44,265 nucleotides of DNA, from positions 1 to 44,265 of the forward strand of contig JAUVCN010000011.1 of assembly GCA_030595715.1 (NCBI GenBank), in the 5' to 3' direction. Below are positions 7,047 to 15,832 of this stretch, one piece after another (position 1 is the stretch's first letter; each line of letters begins with the position of its first letter). The notes under the pieces are model-generated. The model did not search any database. It was not told the origin of the DNA and saw only the letters and a list, made by a program, of their open reading frames with translations. Position numbers and translations under genes: made by a program. Source of the stretch: Thermoplasmatales archaeon. GTDB taxonomy: Archaea; Thermoplasmatota; Penumbrarchaeia; Penumbrarchaeales; Penumbrarchaeaceae.

Positions 7047-7823
7047 ATGGTCAATAGACTGGCCTATGACGGCGTCCTGTTCGACCTGGGAAATACCCTT
7101 ATACCGTTCACTCCGAAGGATTCCATGGAGTTCGTTGTCAAGTGGTATCATACCTCCAATATAAAGGAGACGGAGGTCCCTTTCACCGATTTCTTGCAGG
7201 TTTTCAGAAACGTCGTTCTTGAGGAAAGAGAGAGGTCCGATACCGAACTATGGGAATCTTCGGTCGAGATCCGATCGAAGATGATGAAGAACGAACTCGA
7301 ACGGAAAGGATTTGACATCCCGAATATCGAGGAACGACTGAAAAGCACGCATACCGGAGCATTCACAACTTGTTTAAGGATCAGGCATTCCAGCAGATAT
7401 CTTCTTGATATCCTGAGGTCCTCCACCGACCGGTCCGGGGAACCTGTAAGGATCGGCCTGATATCCAACGCCATCGATGGAAAGGCACTCAGGTCATTCC
7501 TGGACAGGGAGGGACTGACAACATACTTCGATCTGATCATCATCTCGGAGGAGGTCCGCATGGCCAAACCAAGCAAGGAGATATTCCAGATGGCCCTGAA
7601 GGAGCTGGAGCTCAGACCTGAAAAGAGCATATACATCGGTGATAGGTACAAGGCCGATATCCTGGGGCCAAGGTCTGCTGGTATGGATGCGGTCTACATC
7701 CGGGAATACAACACTGCGGGAGAACCGCCCAGGGGTGTCGAGATAGATGCGCCGATCATCAAAAATATCCTTGACCTCCTCCCGATACTCGAGTCAGGCA
7801 TCGATAAGGATAAACACGGGTAA
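7047..7823 (+). CDS. HAD-superfamily hydrolase (subfamily I)
   Basis: 258 residues. The four HAD motifs are in order: FDLGNT at residues 12-17 (nucleophile Asp13; the second motif-I Asp is Asn16), LISN with Ser140, the motif-III Lys in MAKPSKEIF (Lys174), and YIGDRYKAD with Asp199 and Asp204. The insert between motifs I and II is helical, as in the subfamily I cap. The family is mostly small-molecule phosphatases; Asn16 in place of the acid/base Asp means phosphatase activity cannot be assumed. Substrate unknown. GGATAGGTC precedes the ATG. It is likely co-transcribed with the small membrane protein before it. Confidence 0.88.
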   Translation: MVNRLAYDGVLFDLGNTLIPFTPKDSMEFVVKWYHTSNIKETEVPFTDFLQVFRNVVLEERERSDTELWESSVEIRSKMMKNELERKGFDIPNIEERLKSTHTGAFTTCLRIRHSSRYLLDILRSSTDRSGEPVRIGLISNAIDGKALRSFLDREGLTTYFDLIIISEEVRMAKPSKEIFQMALKELELRPEKSIYIGDRYKADILGPRSAGMDAVYIREYNTAGEPPRGVEIDAPIIKNILDLLPILESGIDKDKHG

Positions 7824-7856
7824 ATGGTTAAGTGTTAAATTCCCGTTCCAATAACG

Positions 7857-9323
7857 ATGTGGAACCTGGTGAAACTCTTCCTTGTGGAAGAGATCAGATT
7901 GAGACGTTCATTCTCATCTTCACTTTCAATGATCATCTTTCCAGAAGTGACACTGATGGGGGCCTTGGCAGGGTATATATTCCTCCCTCAGCTGGTGGGA
8001 TCGTTCACCTATGATCAGATCCATATGGCGATACTTGGTTCCCTGTTCATGTTCGGTGTTTCCATGGGGGGAATCGCATTTCTCGGGAAGGATTTCATCG
8101 AAAGATCATTGGGTCCGGTCACAATGATCGCCGCATCGATATCATACCACCCGGTGGATGAAAAAAAGATGTATCTTTCCTATTTCCTTCATGATCTTGT
8201 ATTCTATCTTTTCCTTATCCTTCTCCCGATGACGGGGGGGCTTCTACTTGGAACTATTATCAGACCGATGCCAGTTGATAGGTTCCTGATCATAACTGCA
8301 GCCCAGTGGTCTACATTCCTGATGGGATTATCTCTCAGTATGCTGGTATCATCTCTGATCAATAATCCAAAGAGGCGGTTGCTCCTCCTTGTACCGATCT
8401 CTATCCTTCCACTTGTGGCGATCCAGGTCCTGACATCCGATGTTCAGGGTTTCATTCCAGGAATGCTTGCTGTCACGTCTGATTCCTGGCCCTGGGCCAT
8501 CTTGACGGTCCTGTTGACGATGATCTATGTGACCTTGGGCGTACTTGCGTTCGACGGATCGGAGATAGGATACAAGAGAGGGGTGCCGGGATCATACAAG
8601 AAGATGCTTTCCTTTGCGAGGATCATCTATCCAAGGGACACCATCTCGAGATCGCTCTTTGCAAGGGAAATGATCGGATTGATAAGGGGCAGAGCCTATG
8701 TTCGGATAGGTTTTTCCCTGTTTTTCCCACTTCTTGTGATGACAGGGATGGTTGGGTTGATCTCCGGTATGGAAGGGATCCCGGTTACCTTCAATCTAAC
8801 ATTCTTCGCCGTGATGGTATCCTTCTTTGCAATGTCGACCTATGCTCATCTGTCGAATATAGATTTCCTGGAGTTCGATCAGACCATACCGATCGATACT
8901 CCCAAACTCATCAAGGTTAAGGTCAGGGTCTATCTTCTGTTGTCACTTCCCATGGCCATAGCATTCCTTGTTATCATGTCCATCATCATGGGGGACATGG
9001 AAGGTTTGCTCTACGGGTTGCCGCTTGTGCTGGTAGCGGTTCCATACATGGGTTATGTGACCGCATACCTCACAGGGTTGTGGACGAACTCTCTGCTGTT
9101 CGATCCATCCGTATTCTTGAAATATATTATCTTCACGGTATTGCCACTGATGTTCTCAACGATCCTGTCCCTGATGATGGTGGAGATGTTCTTAGAATCC
9201 ATCATCGGGATAGCAGTCATACTGGCAATGGGCATCGCTGCAATAAAGATCATCTCCGGTTCAATTGACAGGAGATGGAAAAATATGGTCCTATCTTCAA
9301 CGGGGATCGGTTTCAGGGATTGA
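7857..9323 (+). CDS. Multi-pass membrane protein, ABC-2-permease-like, without an adjacent ATPase
   Basis: 488 residues with about 11-12 hydrophobic segments from residue 20 to 470. The N-terminus (LVKLFLVEEIRLRRSFSSS) is an amphipathic basic stretch of the kind that begins ABC-2-type permeases. A second such element at about residue 265 (SLFAREMIGLIRGRAYVRIG) suggests an internally duplicated two-half arrangement. No ATPase gene lies nearby, so any partner would be encoded elsewhere. There is no ribosome binding site before the ATG; AT-rich TATA-like sequence (GGTTAAGTGTTAAATT) ends about 16 bases upstream, so the messenger is probably leaderless. Assignment to ABC transport is by general pattern only. 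Confidence 0.65.
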   Translation: MWNLVKLFLVEEIRLRRSFSSSLSMIIFPEVTLMGALAGYIFLPQLVGSFTYDQIHMAILGSLFMFGVSMGGIAFLGKDFIERSLGPVTMIAASISYHPVDEKKMYLSYFLHDLVFYLFLILLPMTGGLLLGTIIRPMPVDRFLIITAAQWSTFLMGLSLSMLVSSLINNPKRRLLLLVPISILPLVAIQVLTSDVQGFIPGMLAVTSDSWPWAILTVLLTMIYVTLGVLAFDGSEIGYKRGVPGSYKKMLSFARIIYPRDTISRSLFAREMIGLIRGRAYVRIGFSLFFPLLVMTGMVGLISGMEGIPVTFNLTFFAVMVSFFAMSTYAHLSNIDFLEFDQTIPIDTPKLIKVKVRVYLLLSLPMAIAFLVIMSIIMGDMEGLLYGLPLVLVAVPYMGYVTAYLTGLWTNSLLFDPSVFLKYIIFTVLPLMFSTILSLMMVEMFLESIIGIAVILAMGIAAIKIISGSIDRRWKNMVLSSTGIGFRD

Positions 9324-9333
9324 TCTCTGATGG

Positions 9334-9501
9334 TCATGCATGGGTCTTTGCCCAGGCATATGTCCTCAGTTTGGCAGTCTTGCCAAATCCACAGGAGGAG
9401 CAGGCCTTCTTCCTTATATGATATGAATGACCGCCACATCTTCTGCACCTGATGTGCAGGGTCTTCTGCCTTTTTCCCTGTGCTGGAGTACCTTTACTCA
9501 T
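9334..9501 (-). CDS. rpl37e: Ribosomal protein L37e (eL37)
   Basis: 55 residues, read directly: it begins [19 protein letters not shown] and ends AKTHA. Two CxxC pairs (Cys19/Cys22 in CRRC, Cys34/Cys37 in CSSC) form the zinc finger typical of eL37, set in a basic body with [10 protein letters not shown] between them and [11 protein letters not shown] after them. It belongs to the large ribosomal subunit. AGGAGGTG lies 5 bases before the ATG, and the gene starts 11 bases after the LSm stop, the widespread archaeal LSm-L37e pair. It is complete and of normal length. Confidence 0.96.
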   Translation of the reverse strand: MSKGTPAQGKRQKTLHIRCRRCGGHSYHIRKKACSSCGFGKTAKLRTYAWAKTHA

Positions 9502-9512
9502 CAATACACCTC

Positions 9513-9731
9513 CTATGGTGATATGTAGATCACATTATCCCCTCGGACGATGGTCACTTCGGTCCTTTTTACAAGTTCTCCGTTCATGAACTCCTCGGCC
9601 TGTCTCAGAACGAGGTTCATATGGACATCGTAACCATCCAGGGTTCCCCTGAACTCTCTTCCACCCTTCAATTCAACGATTACCCTGTTGGAAAGGGATT
9701 CTTTGAGTGAGTTCAGTGGTTTAAGGGACAT
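9513..9731 (-). CDS. LSm/Sm-like archaeal RNA-binding protein
   Basis: 72 residues, normal for SmAP proteins. Sm motif 1 spans about residues 14-45 ([24 protein letters not shown]), with the conserved G in FRGTL and the D-x-H-x-N RNA-contact pattern (DVHMN). Sm motif 2 is [11 protein letters not shown] in variant form (IVRGDNV), where Arg and Gly contact RNA. Archaeal LSm proteins form seven-membered rings that bind U-rich RNA. GAGGAG lies 5 bases before the ATG. A TATA box at 9768-9776 sits at the 3' end of the upstream peptidase gene, so LSm and L37e form their own unit. Confidence 0.95.
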   Translation of the reverse strand: MSLKPLNSLKESLSNRVIVELKGGREFRGTLDGYDVHMNLVLRQAEEFMNGELVKRTEVTIVRGDNVIYISP

Positions 9732-9767
9732 GTAAGCTCCTCGAATGTGCCACTACAAGCCGGTTAG

Positions 9768-9776
9768 TTATTTAAG
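9768..9776 (-). promoter_or_regulatory. TATA box of the LSm-L37e unit
   Basis: The minus strand reads CTTAAATAA, about 40 bases before the LSm ATG. It lies just before the peptidase stop codon, extends to within 3 bases of it, and predicts a leader of about 15 bases carrying GAGGAG. Confidence 0.55.
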
Positions 9777-9778
9777 GG

Positions 9779-12700
9779 TTACCGTTTGGCCTTGGCAGGA
9801 TACAGTTCATCAATGACATCATCCAGATCCGATTCAAGATCTTTATAGGCGGGAGATACATCTTCGACCTTCTCATGCCCTTTCAGGTCCACAAGCTCCT
9901 TTCTGGCCAGATCTCCTTCGAGTTCCGTTGGAGCAGGTGGCACGGGAATGCTAACCTGCTTATGTTTTGGCGACGATGATCTTTGTCTTCTTCCTCCCCG
10001 TGGTATGGTGAGCATTGCCTCATCGCCCACTTTATCAAGTATCTCCTTCTGCTTGCTCTCCCGGGTTCGGAGAAAGATCCCGTATGATGCAAGGATAAGG
10101 ATGATCAAACCTACAAGGAAGATGAATGTCAGGAATATCGGTTCCCTGTCCTTCTCATTTATCTTCACTATCATCCTGAATGTCACGTTGCCTCCGGTAT
10201 CATTGTCATCGACCCATATATCTATGTTATACGACCCTTTTTCAATACCGTCAGTGTAATTGAGGTAGAGAACACCATCTGCGAAATAGTACGATGAGAC
10301 AATAACACCCTGGGCGCCTACCTTGATATTCTTACTGCCGTCGGGGTCGAAAATGTCCAATGGGACCTTGATCTCCCTTCCTTCTTCCACCTCGATGATA
10401 TCCGGATAAACTACCTCGGGAGGATCGTTCCTGGTGGTTATTATCATTGGGATCAATCTATCTGTACTCTCATCCATACCATCAAACGCGACTATCAACA
10501 AGGAAGATGAGCCAACATGCTCATTACCCGGTGTGAAGGAGATATTGTATACCAACCCGGATCCGTTCATCGAACGTTCATATGTAAAGTCCTCGACACC
10601 AGGAAGATCGAACATGATCTCGGTCGAATCCACATCAGAGAGTACCACCTGAAATTGCTCTGTTTCTCCCTCGAAACCGGTGATCATTTCCGGAAATTCC
10701 CGGAACACCGGTGGATCCGGGACAGATTGGACGATAATGGCCAGATCCTTGGTGGCAGTGACCGACCCATCCGATGCATGGACCCGGATAGTACCGTTCC
10801 CGTTGAAATCATGGCCTGGAATGATATCGATAAGACCCGGTTTCACTTCTTCGACCGTGAGGTCGCCCAATATCGTTTCCATTGAAAAGGAAATTGGTGA
10901 CGGATAATTGTCAGGATCGATAACGAAGGTGCTGATGTTGAACAGTCCGATACTGGCCGAAAGCCTGGTATCTTCCAAGGTCGCCAGATTGGGTAAGCTC
11001 CCAAAGAAGAGAGGATCGTTGACAAGGACCCCTATCGATATCATGTTATCATCGGTCTCACTTTCAACTGAATCGGAAAGGAGGATGACACGCCCCGAGA
11101 TGGTATTCAATCCGGCAGTTTCTGCGGGGAATGAAAGGTTCACAGTGATAGTCTCATCCGGTTCAATATATGTGATAAGCCTTTCCTGTGAATAGGGGCT
11201 TATCTGGGCCGGGCTTTTCAATTCTATACTCAACAGAACGTTATCAAGGGGGACCTCTCCTCCGTTCAATACCTGGGCACTGACAACAAAAGGCTTTCCT
11301 TTGACCGGTATCTCCGGCACAAGGACAAGACCTCCCACCATCTTCAGGTTCTTCAAAGAAACCACCTCGATTTCCTTGATGTGGGGTCGGTAACCTTCCA
11401 TTGTGACGGTCAATTGGAGGGGGGAGAGACCATCGGGCCTGTGATATATCACAACCTCTCCATCCTCATTGGTGGTGCTTATGAAATACACATCCTCATC
11501 TGTTGGATCCATCAAGGTGATCACTGCACCTTGTACCGGACTTCCCGTGAGCGGGTCCTCGACCTTGAATCTGATGGACGTATTGTCCTGATCGTATTGA
11601 TAGGGATGATCCACAGACAGTTCACGGGGTGTATCAAGCCAGATCGGACCTTCTGGATCGCCCAGAAGGTTGTAGGCAAGATTATCGATATAGAACATCC
11701 TGAAAAGCTCCGTCTCGAACTGCAGGGACGGATGTGAAAAAATGTAATTGATATAGTTCTCCTTCTGTTTGTAGAGGGCTTCACCCGGCCGTGGTGACTC
11801 GCCATAGAGGATCCTGTAGAACTCCTTTGCCAGCCACCAATTGCCATATGAGTTCTCATCTCCGAACTCACCCCTGTAGGTCGTGACACTGGCGCCGATG
11901 ATCCCGATAGCTCCCCCGTTGGGGTTCCTCAACACTCTCTCCATGTTCGTGTCATCCTCCTCGGTGAAGTTCAAGGAGTCGCAATTCGAGATGTACAGAA
12001 GAGGGGTCCTCCTGCCGTTTGCGATGGTCTCTGCTGTGCTGTAATCAAAATGTGTCTCGTAGTCGGCCCAGTAGGGGTAATTCCCCCCTCCCTCACCTTT
12101 GTAATTTGTGCAATTCCCGTTAACATCGCCGTGGCATGCAATAAGTACTGTAGAGAAACCCATTTCGTAATGGTCTTCAAAGGATGTGTGGTTCAGATCG
12201 TCGAACATCCTGTTGTACCCTCCCCACTCAAGGCGGGGATAATCAAGAAGGTGGAATGGTTCCACATATGAGGGCAGCTGGTTCTCCACCTCGATGACCA
12301 ATTCATAGGCATTATCCTTGTAAGGATCGAACATGCCCTGGTTGTTGGGGGCATCCATCAAAGAACCTGCAAGAAGCATCGATCTGGACCATGATCCTGG
12401 GGCCGGGTCCTTCTCGTACCTGACCTGCCTATCCACCATTATCTTGAGCTCATTCTTGTCGGAAGCTGGAAATCTGCCTAGGTTCACATTGGCATACCAG
12501 GCTTGTTCACCTTCCTCACCGAATATCTGATTGCCATTGGTATCCCATGACCCCTCAAGACCTGCATAATAATAGTCGGTCAGGACGTAATTGTCATTAT
12601 CATCAGCACCGTTCTCGGCCGTTCCGTTCACGAAGGTCCTTCTCGAAGGGATAATCTCTCCATCGCCCACAAGGAGGACCCATTCGACATACGGGTTCGT

Positions 12701-13087
12701 ATCCTTCAGGGCCTTGATATAGAAACGGACCTTCTCCTGAATATCCCTGCCCTGTGAGTTCTCAAGGACCCCTTCACTTCCTTCAAGTTCGAAGTAATGG
12801 GCCTTGACCCCTTTTTGTGTTTTCCATTCGATGAGGGGAGCTATGGTATCCGAGTAATTTTCCGGCCCTATGGCCACATATTTCAGATCCTTAATATAGG
12901 GCACTTCAAGGATATCCCTCGTTACATCTTCATCTATCTGCCCGATGATATCATTTGTCGATGTTCCTTCGACCTGATATGAAAAGAACAATGGAAATAT
13001 ATTGGGTAAAGTTAGTACTATGATGATCGCTGCAAAGATCAAATATGGCGCAATTGAAGCCATAGCCGGATACCGTTCCTTACCCAT
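9779..13087 (-). CDS. Membrane-anchored C25 (gingipain-like) cysteine peptidase with cadherin/Ig-like domains
   Basis: 1102 residues from the ATG at 13087; a GTG two codons upstream is possible. A membrane segment lies at about residues 10-38. The C25 peptidase region (about 65-470) includes VEWVLLVGDGEIIPSR, the DYYYAGL segment and NLGRFPA. The catalytic pair is visible as His319 in LIACHGD and Cys369 in ISNCDS. After the catalytic domain come a carboxypeptidase-regulatory-like beta domain (VQGAVITLMDP), a CARDB-like domain (PVKGKPFVVSAQVLNGG) and two or three cadherin-like repeats (VPDPPVFREFP, RNDPPEVVYP). A second membrane segment follows at about 980-1003, then a charged cytosolic tail of about 95 residues. 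It probably works outside the cell in envelope-protein processing or proteolysis; the natural substrate is unknown. Confidence 0.87.
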   Translation of the reverse strand: MGKERYPAMASIAPYLIFAAIIIVLTLPNIFPLFFSYQVEGTSTNDIIGQIDEDVTRDILEVPYIKDLKYVAIGPENYSDTIAPLIEWKTQKGVKAHYFELEGSEGVLENSQGRDIQEKVRFYIKALKDTNPYVEWVLLVGDGEIIPSRRTFVNGTAENGADDNDNYVLTDYYYAGLEGSWDTNGNQIFGEEGEQAWYANVNLGRFPASDKNELKIMVDRQVRYEKDPAPGSWSRSMLLAGSLMDAPNNQGMFDPYKDNAYELVIEVENQLPSYVEPFHLLDYPRLEWGGYNRMFDDLNHTSFEDHYEMGFSTVLIACHGDVNGNCTNYKGEGGGNYPYWADYETHFDYSTAETIANGRRTPLLYISNCDSLNFTEEDDTNMERVLRNPNGGAIGIIGASVTTYRGEFGDENSYGNWWLAKEFYRILYGESPRPGEALYKQKENYINYIFSHPSLQFETELFRMFYIDNLAYNLLGDPEGPIWLDTPRELSVDHPYQYDQDNTSIRFKVEDPLTGSPVQGAVITLMDPTDEDVYFISTTNEDGEVVIYHRPDGLSPLQLTVTMEGYRPHIKEIEVVSLKNLKMVGGLVLVPEIPVKGKPFVVSAQVLNGGEVPLDNVLLSIELKSPAQISPYSQERLITYIEPDETITVNLSFPAETAGLNTISGRVILLSDSVESETDDNMISIGVLVNDPLFFGSLPNLATLEDTRLSASIGLFNISTFVIDPDNYPSPISFSMETILGDLTVEEVKPGLIDIIPGHDFNGNGTIRVHASDGSVTATKDLAIIVQSVPDPPVFREFPEMITGFEGETEQFQVVLSDVDSTEIMFDLPGVEDFTYERSMNGSGLVYNISFTPGNEHVGSSSLLIVAFDGMDESTDRLIPMIITTRNDPPEVVYPDIIEVEEGREIKVPLDIFDPDGSKNIKVGAQGVIVSSYYFADGVLYLNYTDGIEKGSYNIDIWVDDNDTGGNVTFRMIVKINEKDREPIFLTFIFLVGLIILILASYGIFLRTRESKQKEILDKVGDEAMLTIPRGGRRQRSSSPKHKQVSIPVPPAPTELEGDLARKELVDLKGHEKVEDVSPAYKDLESDLDDVIDELYPAKAKR

Positions 13088-13116
13088 GATCACTGAATGT
13101 TCAGGAACTTCAAATT

Positions 13117-13127
13117 CTTAATATTTT
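13117..13127 (-). promoter_or_regulatory. TATA box of the C25 peptidase gene
   Basis: The minus strand reads AAAATATTAAG, about 35 bases before the ATG at 13087. No clear ribosome binding site is seen, so a short leader or leaderless messenger is likely. Confidence 0.4.
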
Positions 13128-13167
13128 GTGGTTTATCTTCTCCTCATGTGACAATATATTGAAAAAG

Positions 13168-13178
13168 TTCATTATATC
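13168..13178 (+). promoter_or_regulatory. TATA box of the MobA-like gene
   Basis: TTCATTATATC lies about 54 bases before the ATG at 13227. The region is divergent from the C25 promoter. Confidence 0.35.
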
Positions 13179-13226
13179 CTAGTCACGATACAAGGTAGGG
13201 AGAGAAAACCCCAAAGGATGTTGAAA

Positions 13227-14468
13227 ATGGGATCCGAGGAAAATAAAAGGATCGGAGCCATCGTGCTCGCCGGGAATGCCAAGATCAAAAAACAGATCAG
13301 GCGAAGGAAGAGGAGGGGGTTATTCTATCGGATCTTCCGACCGAACCTTTGGAGTTCCAGGAGGACGGATATCGAGGCAAATCTCGCATCCAAGATCAAC
13401 AAGGACGATTACATCGTGGGAGAGAACAAATCCCTTCTTTATCTGCATCCGGACCTGTCATCGCAGAGAAATCTGAACTTCTTGAAAAGAACACTCTACT
13501 TTGCAGGAAAGACCGGAGGCAGGTTCTACAGGAAGAACAAGGAGAACCTTCTGGAATACCTATCCCGAAATGGTGAGACCTCTGTCTCCTTGGTCCTGAA
13601 AGCAGTGAAAGGGTCGAACATGATCGATCCGGAGTTCACGATAGTGATAGGTCCAAAGGAACAGATCCTGAACGAACTCAAGAGGACTGGCCGATCCGGG
13701 GTCCGGGTGGAGGACCAGGGTGGTTCGATCGGTGAGAACATATTGATCGGAAAGAAGGTCCTGTCGGATCTGGGATATTCAAAGGATGAGATCCTTGTTA
13801 TAGGTGGGGACCTTCCGTTGCTCCACGGGAAGGACCTGGACAGGTTCATGGACCGGGCGATGGAGAGGGGTGGATCTCCCGATATCAGGTTCGGAATGGG
13901 ATCGAGACAGGAGCTCTCGGTATTCATTGATGATCACAACATTGCATCGCTTGGTACCATCGGACCCAATTATCCGAAGGCCGGATATCTGAACAAGTTC
14001 GGGATCCCGCTCATCGATGACATTGGTCTATTTGGAAAGAAAAAGGAAATGATACATTTCATGATGGGGAATATTTTTCTGGTCAGGTTCGAAAAGATCA
14101 ACAGAACCTTCATAGACAGGTTCTACTCTTTGAGGAAGATGGGGGCGAATCCATTGACCTATCCATATCTGATCTTGCACTTCGGACGAACTCTGTTCAG
14201 GGCCGTTCGATGGAAACTCACACTTACCCAGGCAGAGGAGATATTCAACAGGTCAACCGGCGTGTTCCTGCAGGTTGTTCCAGCACAGTCGGAGTTCACA
14301 ATGGACCTGGATTCATATTCTGATCTCAGAAGATTATCTTCCCTTTACTATCATAGGTTAGGGACCAGTCACGACCTGGAGATGGATCTAAGGAAGTTTG
14401 CCCATGGGAAGCACCTGGAGAGAAAGATGCTAAGAAAACAGGAAAGAAAGAGCGGAGGTGGTTCATAA
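13227..14468 (+). CDS. MobA-like NTP-transferase-fold protein
   Basis: 413 residues from the ATG at 13227, which has AAAGGA nine bases upstream; an ATG at 13218 directly abuts that site. GAIVLAGNAK (residues 10-19) matches the opening strand of NTP-transferase-fold enzymes, but the usual GG-x-S/G-x-R-M nucleotide loop is replaced by a very basic stretch (KKQIRRRKRRG). GGDLPLL (193-199, Asp195) and MDLDSYSDLRRL (Asp360, Asp362) match the two metal-binding Asp sites of MobA/CofC-type nucleotidyltransferases. An insert of about 100 residues separates the first strand from the rest, and the C-terminus is basic. Either a specialised nucleotidyltransferase or a non-catalytic relative is possible. 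Its stop overlaps the next gene's ATG by one base (TAATG), implying translational coupling. Confidence 0.7.
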   Translation: MGSEENKRIGAIVLAGNAKIKKQIRRRKRRGLFYRIFRPNLWSSRRTDIEANLASKINKDDYIVGENKSLLYLHPDLSSQRNLNFLKRTLYFAGKTGGRFYRKNKENLLEYLSRNGETSVSLVLKAVKGSNMIDPEFTIVIGPKEQILNELKRTGRSGVRVEDQGGSIGENILIGKKVLSDLGYSKDEILVIGGDLPLLHGKDLDRFMDRAMERGGSPDIRFGMGSRQELSVFIDDHNIASLGTIGPNYPKAGYLNKFGIPLIDDIGLFGKKKEMIHFMMGNIFLVRFEKINRTFIDRFYSLRKMGANPLTYPYLILHFGRTLFRAVRWKLTLTQAEEIFNRSTGVFLQVVPAQSEFTMDLDSYSDLRRLSSLYYHRLGTSHDLEMDLRKFAHGKHLERKMLRKQERKSGGGS

Positions 14469-15832
14469 TGCCGCCATTTCGATTGATGGACCGACAATTC
14501 GGGTCCGAGTTCTGCAAGCTTGAAAGAAGTCTGATCTTCGACCCGGAGATGAAGGATGTTGGATTCGTCCATTTTCTAACCGGCAATACGATCGTCCTGA
14601 AAGGTTCCAAATTCACCCAGATGGACAAAGATCGTGTATACGTACTTCCAGTGGAAATATCAAAGGAGATAGTTGAAGGGCAGTTCGTAAAGGTGGAAAC
14701 AGGGAAGATCGAAAGGGCCGTCATCCCTTCCGGGGCCGGAAGGGGAGCTTTGAAGAATGCCTCGTACAAGGAAGTGACAGAAGCTATCAGTATCGAGGAT
14801 GCCAGGATCCCGCTTCCTCCGCCATCCCTTCCGGCCGATGAATTCCTATACAGGGCATCATCCAACTGGAATTCGGCCGAAGAAGATCTTCTGGACAAGA
14901 TAATAGCACTTTTGATGGTCTCGGCTCCGAGCTCTGTCTACGGTCATGGTGGAATAGGGTCCGAAGGATTGGAGGTTATGAGATCTCCAGGTACCGGAAC
15001 ACCGAGGGATGTTGCACAGACCATATACTCGCAGCTCCCGGTTGAGTTCAGGATCAAAGGAAAAAGCCCCTATAGATATTCCACCGTCGATTCCCTCAAA
15101 GGACTGATCGAGTTCGAAAGGGGAAGGGCACCCGAGAATTCATACAGTATCCTGAAACCGATGAGATATTCAGAAAGGCTGAAGGAGAAAAGGGTCCCTA
15201 TACAGCTTCCGTTCGTCCTGAAGGATTCGGAGCTATCGGGAAAGAAAGAGGATTTGGACCTTGATGTCCTTGAATACCAGCTTACTGCCCTTTACACTCC
15301 GCCACCTTCCGAGAACATGGTGAAGAAGGTGGCTGCTGACCTTGCAAGGACATCACATGGAGAATCCATCTGGGGTGGAAAGGCCATATCTGCCATCGAT
15401 CCGCTTTCATCCTTGCGAATTGGACTCTCATTGAGCCGGTTGAATGTTGGAAAACACTTCGATGGTAAAGGATACTCGAGAAGGATCACGGATATTGGCG
15501 ATGGGAGGGACCTTTTCCGGGAATTGATCTCAAGGGGACTAGAAGAGGTCGAAAGAAGAGCCAGAAGAGAAAAGATGGTCGATTCAATGGGGGTCCATCC
15601 ATGGAGGGACGGACTCCGCCCCATCGACAGAGAGGTCTATTTCGAACTCCGAACGAGGTCCGAGGAAACCGGGGTCGATGAGTTCAAGGTGGATGATATC
15701 GACATAGAACTGGACGGGAGAACACTTGAGGTCTCCCTGGATAGATTGAATCGGTATGGGTATATCCTCTATCTCAAAGGAAAGACAGTTATCAAACTGA
15801 TCATCGACAGTTCCCCGGAGGATAGCTCCTGA
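14468..15832 (+). CDS. Unrecognised protein, translationally coupled to the MobA-like gene
   Basis: 454 residues; no family recognised. The N-terminal about 90 residues look like a small beta domain (KDVGFVHFLTGNTIVLKG, YVLPVEISKEIVEGQFVKVETG). The centre holds a helical stretch (AEEDLLDKIIALLMVSAP) followed by a Gly-rich run (YGHGGIGSEGLEVMRSPG). A charged helical segment with GLEEVERRARREKMVDSMG follows. The last about 60 residues resemble a winged helix (EVYFELRTRSEETGVDEF ... LNRYGYILYLKG). There is no signal peptide or membrane segment, so it is cytosolic. The ATG shares one base with the upstream stop. The stop directly abuts that of the convergent ATP-grasp gene, with no intervening base. 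Confidence 0.75.
   Translation: MPPFRLMDRQFGSEFCKLERSLIFDPEMKDVGFVHFLTGNTIVLKGSKFTQMDKDRVYVLPVEISKEIVEGQFVKVETGKIERAVIPSGAGRGALKNASYKEVTEAISIEDARIPLPPPSLPADEFLYRASSNWNSAEEDLLDKIIALLMVSAPSSVYGHGGIGSEGLEVMRSPGTGTPRDVAQTIYSQLPVEFRIKGKSPYRYSTVDSLKGLIEFERGRAPENSYSILKPMRYSERLKEKRVPIQLPFVLKDSELSGKKEDLDLDVLEYQLTALYTPPPSENMVKKVAADLARTSHGESIWGGKAISAIDPLSSLRIGLSLSRLNVGKHFDGKGYSRRITDIGDGRDLFRELISRGLEEVERRARREKMVDSMGVHPWRDGLRPIDREVYFELRTRSEETGVDEFKVDDIDIELDGRTLEVSLDRLNRYGYILYLKGKTVIKLIIDSSPEDSS

Noticed and set aside
14326-14898. 190-codon minus-strand frame across the MobA-like/unknown gene junction
   Set aside because: It spans the junction of two coupled plus-strand genes and has no domain or start signals.
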